Positions 57,743 to 64,000 of a stretch of DNA of 64,000 bases are shown here, in pieces (within the stretch, counting starts at the first letter, position 1; each line of letters begins with the position of its first letter). Source of the stretch: Podocnemis expansa (lineage: Eukaryota > Chordata > Testudines > Podocnemididae). The notes beneath the pieces were generated by a model, which was not told the DNA's origin, made no database searches, and worked only from the letters and a program-made list of their open reading frames with translations. The position numbers and the translations under genes were made by a program. The DNA lies in contig ML682005.1 in the NCBI GenBank assembly GCA_007922195.1, positions 39,629,577 through 39,693,576 of the forward strand. The letters run 5' to 3'.

Positions 57743-59029
57743 GTTGGTAAAAAACATATTTTTTGTGAATCGTTAGTATTTTATAATCTACCTACTATAA
57801 CTTTGAACTTGTATTGGCAAACTTGTAGCTTAACAGAATTGGTAACAGGTTTATGAAATGTTATCTAAGTCAGAATTCCATATACTATTATGAGATGTGC
57901 TCAGGGAAAGCAACATGTTCATTTCTGTTAGCTGAATAAAGCAGGTAAAATTTTAGTTGTTCCAGACATGTGAAGGCTTTTATCAGTAGCAACTTATATA
58001 TACCATGTCTGTAAAATCTAAGTAGTAGTACAAGGGAAAATAAAAAGCAGTTCTTCTCTGAAATTGATGAAGTATAGAGCAACAAGTCATCAGCATTGTC
58101 TGGCATGCATCCAAGAATTCAAATAAATTTAATGAAATGGCTAAGCTGCTAACAAAAATAGTTTCTTCTCATTAAAATTTACTGTCTTCCAGCCCCACTT
58201 CCATATAGAGTAACTAATAATGTGTCTTTGTTTTTAAAAAAGTGTTGAAGGTGATTCAGGAAAGTAAACCATAGAGCAGTTACTCAATCAGATTTGCCTG
58301 TGGTCTGATTTGAGAATTTTATGACTAGAGATGAGTCATTTGTATGGAAAACTGACAATAATAGAAAGCAACTTCAGCTGCAAATAAAGACCTTGATTGC
58401 AACACAAGTAACAGGTTACTATCTTTTTTAGCAAAGTTTATATATAAACTTATTACCTGTTTGTGACACGTTAGAAAGGGAGAGGTGACATTGATGATCT
58501 CAGAAGACACATGCACTGGTGAAGATGCTCGCATATCAAGAGATTGTGATGTTGGTTCCTTATAATGTTCATGGTAGAAAGCCCAGATTCACAGATTTAT
58601 ATTGATCAGAAAAGATGGAAGATAAACGGCTAGATTCTGGCAGTTCTGAAACTACTGAGCATAGTGAGTCCAGAAATCATATAGTTCCACTCCTCTGAAT
58701 TTTGCCTTCTTGAATTTTGACACTTGAGCTCTGGAGCCTTAGAATTTCTAATTGAAAGGTATGTCAGCAATTGAATCAAGAGTGTTCTTTGCTTCAGGAG
58801 CGCAGGGTACATCAACAGAGATCACAAATAAAAATAAATCCTTTCAGAATTTTAAATTCTCAAATTACACTTTCAAATTTTCAGTCAGATTGTTTAGGAG
58901 TTCTTGCATTGTTTTCATTAAGTTCCATCTGTAGCAACTATAAAAATGCATCAACTTTCTTGGTAAGTCTGTCAGAAAGATTTCATAATTCTCTTGAAAG
59001 GCCCACATTTTTTCAAACAAGTCCCTGAC

Positions 59030-59420
59030 ACTGCTTGCACAGTGTTGCAGCTGCAAGATCAAGGCTATCAAATGACCAGTAATATTGCACTCGCACCCCT
59101 GCTCGGCCTTGTGTACCACCTGGGCCGCAGCTTGGCCCAGTGCTCAGCCTGGCATACGGCAGCCAAGACACCCAATGGGGCCTGTCTAGGCTGGGCCAGC
59201 CCACTACCTGGCCCACAGGCTGCCACTTAGCTGGCACCTCTTGGCTGGCCTGCAGCTTGGCCAGTCTTGGGGGTGGGGGGGTGGGAGAGCCTATGAGGAG
59301 GGGGAAGTAGGGCCCACCAGGCCCACTGTGCAGTCCAGACCACCACGGGGGGGGGAGGGGGGAATTATCGGTGCCTGGGGTGCCAAAACACCTTTGGCTG
59401 GCCCTGGAGAAGGCTTAATT
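59030..59420. repeat. GC-rich unclassified repeat
   Basis: An abrupt GC-rich block with repeated CTTGGCC/GGGCC words, two G7-G9 runs near 59270 and 59347, and the right-hand wording AACACCTTTGGCTGGCCCTGG, which resembles the termini of a reptile non-autonomous DNA transposon. It is not a convincing CpG island. Open frames on both strands are compositional. Confidence 0.4.
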
Positions 59421-59668
59421 CATGAATTCCAGGAGCTTGTAAGTCTTATTGGTTATTTTGGTTTGAGAGGAATTCTGTTGTTCTTTAAATGAAAAAAATA
59501 TAACACGTACCTCCTATTTAACCAATGAACATGTCAAGTAAAGCTGTTCTCTTTTTGTGTCATGGTACAGCTTCTGTTTAAAAAAAAAATAAAAATTACT
59601 TTCTGAAGATCTAAATTTTTTTTTTCAAAAAAGTCTTAACTTTTCTAAATGATCTCTTCTGTATTGTA

Positions 59669-59812
59669 GTTCCAAAGGAGCAGCCATGTTAGTCTAGTAC
59701 AGAAAAAGAAGCAAGGAGTCCTGTGGCACTTAGACTAACAAATTTATCTATTGCATGAGCTTTCATAGGAAAAAAATCCCGCTTTAAGTGCCACAGGATT
59801 CCTTGCTTCATT
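59669..59812. mobile_element. Penelope-like inverted tail pair
   Basis: The left outer end GAGCAGCCATGTTAGTCTAG is followed by GCAAGGAGTCCTGTGGCACT and CTAACAAATTTATCTATTGC (minus orientation). The right part CTTTAAGTGCCACAGGATTC then CTTGCTT is the plus-oriented tail. The right outer segment is missing. Confidence 0.7.
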
Positions 59813-60409
59813 TCCTATATTGTAGGTTTCTAATGATATTAAGCATGAAAATTCTTGTTTGAAAATTTCACCAAAAAATAAAAATCTAATGATGATAGCT
59901 GGGCAGCATTATTTAAGTTGCTTAATTCATCTACTGCAAGAGACATTTATTTGGCGTTCTTTAAATTGGAAAGCAGTACTGACGAACAGTCCTCACAAAT
60001 TACCTCCAGTCTTTGCATTGCTGTCTAATCAGATGGGGGAACTTGCTTAACATCAATCACAGTGTCATCTTTGGTTTTTATCTCCACCAAAAAGCTCCTC
60101 CAGCTTCCAGTTGTTCATTCCTTCACAAGCTCGGCATTGAGAAGAGGCTTTTTCTTTTTAGTTATTACCAACATTAACTGAAGAGAAGCAGCTGCTGCTT
60201 TTTTCTATACAGTTGCTTATATTGCGAGAATGGTATCTGAAGTGGGATACAGATACTTCAGAGTTTGTTTTGTCATGTCCTGGAATTCTACCCTTGGAGC
60301 AGGAGAAATGTGTTTTATAGTAGTTGGAAATAGCAACAGATTTAGTTGCTGGTCACTGATACATACTTTTAAAAGTCACTGACTGTGGTGTATGTTAATA
60401 ATCTAGAGA

Positions 60410-60600
60410 GGATGCAAAATTTGGACAGGTAGTTCTGTAGTTCAGGTTGACTCTGAAACCCTATTCCAAATTTGAACTGCTTGTGAGTCACCTGACATGT
60501 AATGGACATGTGCAATTCCCTCAAAGGAGAAAAAATGATTACTAACCTGTTCTGTAATTGTTGTTCTTAGAAGTGGTGCACATTTTTATTCCTAGTCTGA
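60410..60600 (+). mobile_element. DIRS 3' relic: recombinase end and internal complementary region
   Basis: TTTGGACAGGTAGTTCTGTA corresponds in position to the recombinase C-terminus of the main copy (GACAGGTGGTCCTTAATAC at about 56239). After about 60 bp comes GTGAGTCACCTGACATGTAA, then AAATGATTACTAACCTGTTC, TGTAATTGTTGTTCTTAGAA and GTGGTGCACATTTTTATTCC. This is the layout of a DIRS internal complementary region: two divergent copies of an ATGGACATGTGCA-type end around TTACTNACC. The sequence differs from the main copy, so it is a second family. No terminal repeat is recognised downstream. Confidence 0.55.
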
Positions 60601-60797
60601 TACTCTTTCCCCTCTATATAGGAATGTCTGTTACGTAAGAAGGAATTGAACTGTGTATCACAACCTTCAATATATAATGAAAGTAATGAGCTAAGAAAAT
60701 GATTATAGGCATGGAAAAACTGCTTTGTGAAATAAGATTTAGAAGATTAGGGAAACTTAGGGTAGACAAGACTATATAAAAACAGGACATGATAGAG

Positions 60798-61131
60798 CAG
60801 AAGTGAGCAAAGTACAGCCCTTGGACCAGATATGGCCTGCAAGACCTTTTTATCCAGCCGCCCACCCCCACCCCGGCTGCGGCTGCTCTCCCTGCCCACC
60901 CTCACTTTTCTTCCACCATGTGAGCCCAGCAGCCCCCAGGTCAGACTGCAGGTCAGACTGCAGGCACTCCCATTGAACTCTTGCTGGCATATGGTGCCCA
61001 CTCTCCCAGCGGTGCACTGGCTGGAATGTGACAGCCTTTCCTCTTTTCCCAGTCCCACACTTTTCCCTGCCCCTCTTGGACCTGCACAAAACCCAGTGCA
61101 GTTCTCTGGCAAAGATACTTGCCCACTCCTG
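60798..61131. mobile_element. hAT MITE, GC-rich interior
   Basis: Ends CAGAAGTGAGCAAAGTACAG and, as complement, CAGGAGTGGGCAAGTATC. Interior CCCGGCTGCGGCTGCTCTC and a tandem 12-bp duplication CAGGTCAGACTG near 60940-60963. The flanking 8-mers match only partly. It explains the paired long open frames on both strands (60747-61223), which are not genes. Confidence 0.75.
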
Positions 61132-63249
61132 ATGTAAAGGTATAAAAGATAAAGAGACTGAGGAAGATAAATCTTTTTTACCTCTCCCGTAATACAGTGG
61201 GGACATTCAGTTACACTGAACAATGAGGACGATTAGTTATACTGAAAGACAAAAATTTAAGATTGGTGAAAGAAAATGCTTTTAAAAAAACTAATAAAAT
61301 TTGTGAATCTCATTTTCCCAGGAAACAATTGAGGCCAAGAGCATAGCAGGATTTTAAAAATTTATTTTTGTAGATAGAGGTTTATGCAGATTGAGAGAAC
61401 CAGCAATTACACTGGACACTTCTACCTGTAAATATAATTAGTAGAGATATTATTTAAGATATGGCCTGTAGAATTTTTATTATTAGCAATGATTTGAGAG
61501 AAGGAAGAAATTCAGTTTCATATTCTAGATTAAATGTGCAAGGCTGATAACTTGAAAATAAAATCTTTTAACTTGTTAATGGAGCACAGCTGATCTGATC
61601 TTAAGACCCAAGAAAACATGGATATTGATGAGATTTTTTTAGAACGTTACTTGTTCCAAATACAACTGCACTTTTAAAATGTTGCTTTTGTATAGCAACA
61701 TCTATACAACAATTTCAAAGGGTTGTGCAAACATGTAAACTTTAGCACTCTCCTATTAGGTAAGTATATATCTCTCCCGTTTTGAAGATGTGAACACTGT
61801 GGTGGTGAGGTTAAACAGATTGCCCATTGTCATCTAAGTTCAGGAGATTTGGATTCTGGATTCATCGACTCCTGCTTTTCCTAATGCTCCTTACCTCCGT
61901 TTTCCTTTGCTTTTTCTTTCTTAAAATCATTCTTAGCTGGTCTGTTATATGGCAATAGTATTGTATTGCTGTGCAATTTATTGTTGGGTTTAAAATGAGA
62001 GAAGAGGCTATTTCAGGGCAAATTATGTATGAATCTCTCTCTGTACTTATGCCTATACAGTGTTGCCATAGTCAAACACTTTGTTTTTGACACTTATATG
62101 GAGATATGCGTGTAAAGACTTATCTTTTGGGTTGTGTGAACTGACAAGTACAATGCTAAGAATGTCAACTTGTGACCTGAAGACCTGACCTTCCTATGTT
62201 GTTCGCATAAGAAATGTCAACTTTACAGGATGCTGGTCTTCCCTTAAGACTTGCTGAAGTTTTGGACCTTTTGTTTTTAATCAGAAATGTCTTGAATCAT
62301 AGTTCTTGATGTGATACTCACTGCTACATACTAGACTCTTTGTTATAGAAACAAAATATTTCAGCCTTACCTATTAGTTACATATTTATTTGTACTGTAA
62401 AGAAAAGGAGAATCTGAATCTGATAAAAAGTGCTATTTAAGGTTGGTCATCTTTGCCACTCACTTTGCTTCAGGAGATTAAATATGCCATACAGTAGCTT
62501 CCTGGATTTTCATAGATAAGTGAGCTTGATGTGCCCTTCTCTTCCCTGTTCTTGACATGAACTCATTTTCTCAGGTGTCTCTTGACTACTTCCTCTGCCT
62601 GGTTTTTGAATATCTTACAGTGGTCTCTACATTTTTTGATTTTCTTACCCCTAGTCTGTTACTAAGATACTTGCTAAAAGTAATTTGTATTCTAGAAGAA
62701 AAGGCCACGGATCCTTAATAGTTCTTCAGACTGCCTCGACTTAAGATGGGGAATGACCAGACCTGTCAGTCTCTGGCAGAATGGAAGTTGCCCTGCCAAT
62801 GACAAGTCCATCAATTTTGTTCTCCTTTTTAGCTTAAGGGATGCTTTTTCCAGACATCTCTGGTGCAGAGCAGAACCCGATGCATGTAAAAGTGATCAGG
62901 TCTTTTCCAAGCCATGTAGCCAGCTTTCAGTTTTGCCTATGGGCTTTTTTCCTACCTTTTCTTTCATTCAGTTAGGTACTACAACAACTAAAGCCCCTTT
63001 TGTGCCTCTTGATGAGCAAATATACCGGAAAATTAGAGAAACTTGAAAGGAAATTCTGCCTTTCTTCTTCTTATGGAAGTGCGGATGGAGCCCCGGTCTT
63101 CCTCTGGGTGGATGGAGTCCTACCCTTACGTTCGTATTCTGAGGCTTAAGACGTTTATCTCCCAAGTTCACTTTATGCTCGATTGGAGAAGAGGCATCTT
63201 GCCTCAGAGCAGTCAGCTCAGGTGGAGAAGTGTGCAGAGGCAGATGAAT

Positions 63250-63600
63250 GTTTGCAGATGAAATTCAGTGTTGATAAGCACAGAGTAGTGAAAGCATCAT
63301 TCCAACTATACATACAAAATAATGAGGTCTAAGTTAGCTGTTGTTGCTCAAGGAGAACTTTTTAGCGCCAGTGTGGACAGTTCTCTGAAAACATCTGTTT
63401 CGTATGCAGTGGCAGTAAAATAAGTAAAAATAAAGAAGCTAACAGCGTTAGGAACCATTAACAAAGGGATGGATAAGACAGAAGATATCATAATGTCGTG
63501 TATAAATCCATGGTGCGCCCATACCTTGAATGCTGCATGTAATTCTTGCCAGACATCTCAAAAAAATGCATCATAATTGTAGTGCTTCCAGGGTAGACCA
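63250..63600 (+). mobile_element. CR1 LINE ORF2 3' fragment
   Basis: Translatable islands QMKFSVDKHRVV, VDSSLKTSV and a GTINKGMDKTEDIIM-type segment (consensus MKFNVDKCKV, VDSSLKTS, MLGxIxKGIxNKTENIIM), followed by ATGGTGCGCCCATACCTTGA. Stops interrupt the frame. The left boundary is unclear because 63060-63250 has no recognised CR1 wording. Confidence 0.8.
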
Positions 63601-64000
63601 ACCCTTAGTATCCATTATTGCCTTATGACTGTCTTCTTACTTCTGTCAGTGAATACTCTTTGTGTAAACTATGATGATCAAGCTTTTCATCTTGCCTGGT
63701 GTAATGTCCCTGCTGTGTTTTGCATGTGTTTCCCTGAGCACTATTTTTATATGTACTTACTTGGTTAAAATAGGAACAGTTTTTTTTTTTTCTGTTTTGA
63801 AGTTGTTTTCCAAGTTGCAATTATATTTCCTTGCACTCTAACATAATACCCAACAAATATTGAGGTTTCCTTAAGGAGACTGCAAGTTTTGTCATATTGA
63901 GGCATCGCTTTAACCCTGTAATCTTAAGAATTAAGTTCTATGTAATAATGTTTACCTCTATAGAGGGAGGGAATTTGAACTTGTATTTCAGCTGATATTT

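Larger units (their letters stand above)
57743..64000 (+). other. ATP9B: ATP9B intron 5 (5' part)
   Basis: No further ATP9B exon is seen to the window end. Listed separately are a GC-rich repeat (59030-59420), a Penelope-like fold-back (59669-59812), a DIRS 3' relic (60410-60600), a hAT MITE (60798-61131) and a CR1 fragment (63250-63600). 57750-59020, 59830-60400 and 61140-62700 hold nothing I can name. 62700-63250 is slightly GC-richer with one medium open frame on each strand, but no recognised domain. Confidence 0.85.

Noticed and set aside
59030..59420. CpG island / promoter
   Set aside because: GC-rich but dominated by GGCC/CTGG words with few CpG, and its end resembles a transposon terminus.
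60747..61223. 158-codon minus-strand frame with overlapping frames on both strands
   Set aside because: It lies mostly within a GC-rich hAT MITE (60798-61131); no homology recognised and frames open in several directions.
1..64000. CRISPR arrays, operons, bacterial promoters or ribosome binding sites
   Set aside because: No regularly spaced repeats or prokaryotic gene layout; split exons with GT-AG introns and vertebrate repeats show a eukaryotic genome.

Overview
This is vertebrate genomic DNA, not microbial. It is AT-rich, intron-like and packed with transposable elements. Four short blocks at 29539-29712, 41386-41536, 45732-45845 and 57634-57742 translate, in order and in compatible splice phases, into the N-terminal part of the class II P4-ATPase ATP9B. 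They cover the cytosolic N-terminus, TM1, TM2 and the start of the actuator-domain linker. The repeats are CR1 LINEs, a Penelope-like family with tails of the type TTTGTTAGTCTTTAAGTGCC...CTAACATGGCTACCCC, hAT MITEs, Chompy-like MITEs rich in AGTTCGAACTAA, and a DIRS retrotransposon. This mix points to a turtle, with a crocodilian as the less likely alternative. The species call is inference.

Layout: 1-29538 is read as intron 1 (exon 1 is not in the window). It holds large minus-strand CR1 copies, Penelope-like fragments, hAT and Chompy-like MITEs, and a small DIRS reverse-transcriptase relic near 10.2-10.4 kb. Intron 2 (29713-41385) has a poly-G/GC-rich patch, a Chompy-like MITE, two hAT MITEs, a 100-N assembly gap that falls inside a Penelope-like repeat, and two fold-back Penelope-like copies. 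Intron 3 (41537-45731) is mostly unique but has a tRNA-Val-headed, CR1-tailed SINE-like chimera. Intron 4 (45846-57633) contains an almost complete DIRS-1-like element (about 50820-56725) in the same orientation as ATP9B. Intron 5 (from 57743 to the window end) carries another fold-back, GC-rich repeats, a second DIRS 3' relic, a hAT MITE and a CR1 fragment.

The most interesting object is the DIRS-like element. Its inverted terminal repeats and the internal complementary region that pairs with both outer ends are still legible. So are gag, RT/RNase H/methyltransferase-like and tyrosine-recombinase regions, although all reading frames are broken. Two more DIRS relics lie nearby. No other protein-coding host gene, no canonical RNA gene and no CRISPR array was found. 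Nearly all other open frames in the window are chance ORFs or pieces of repeats.
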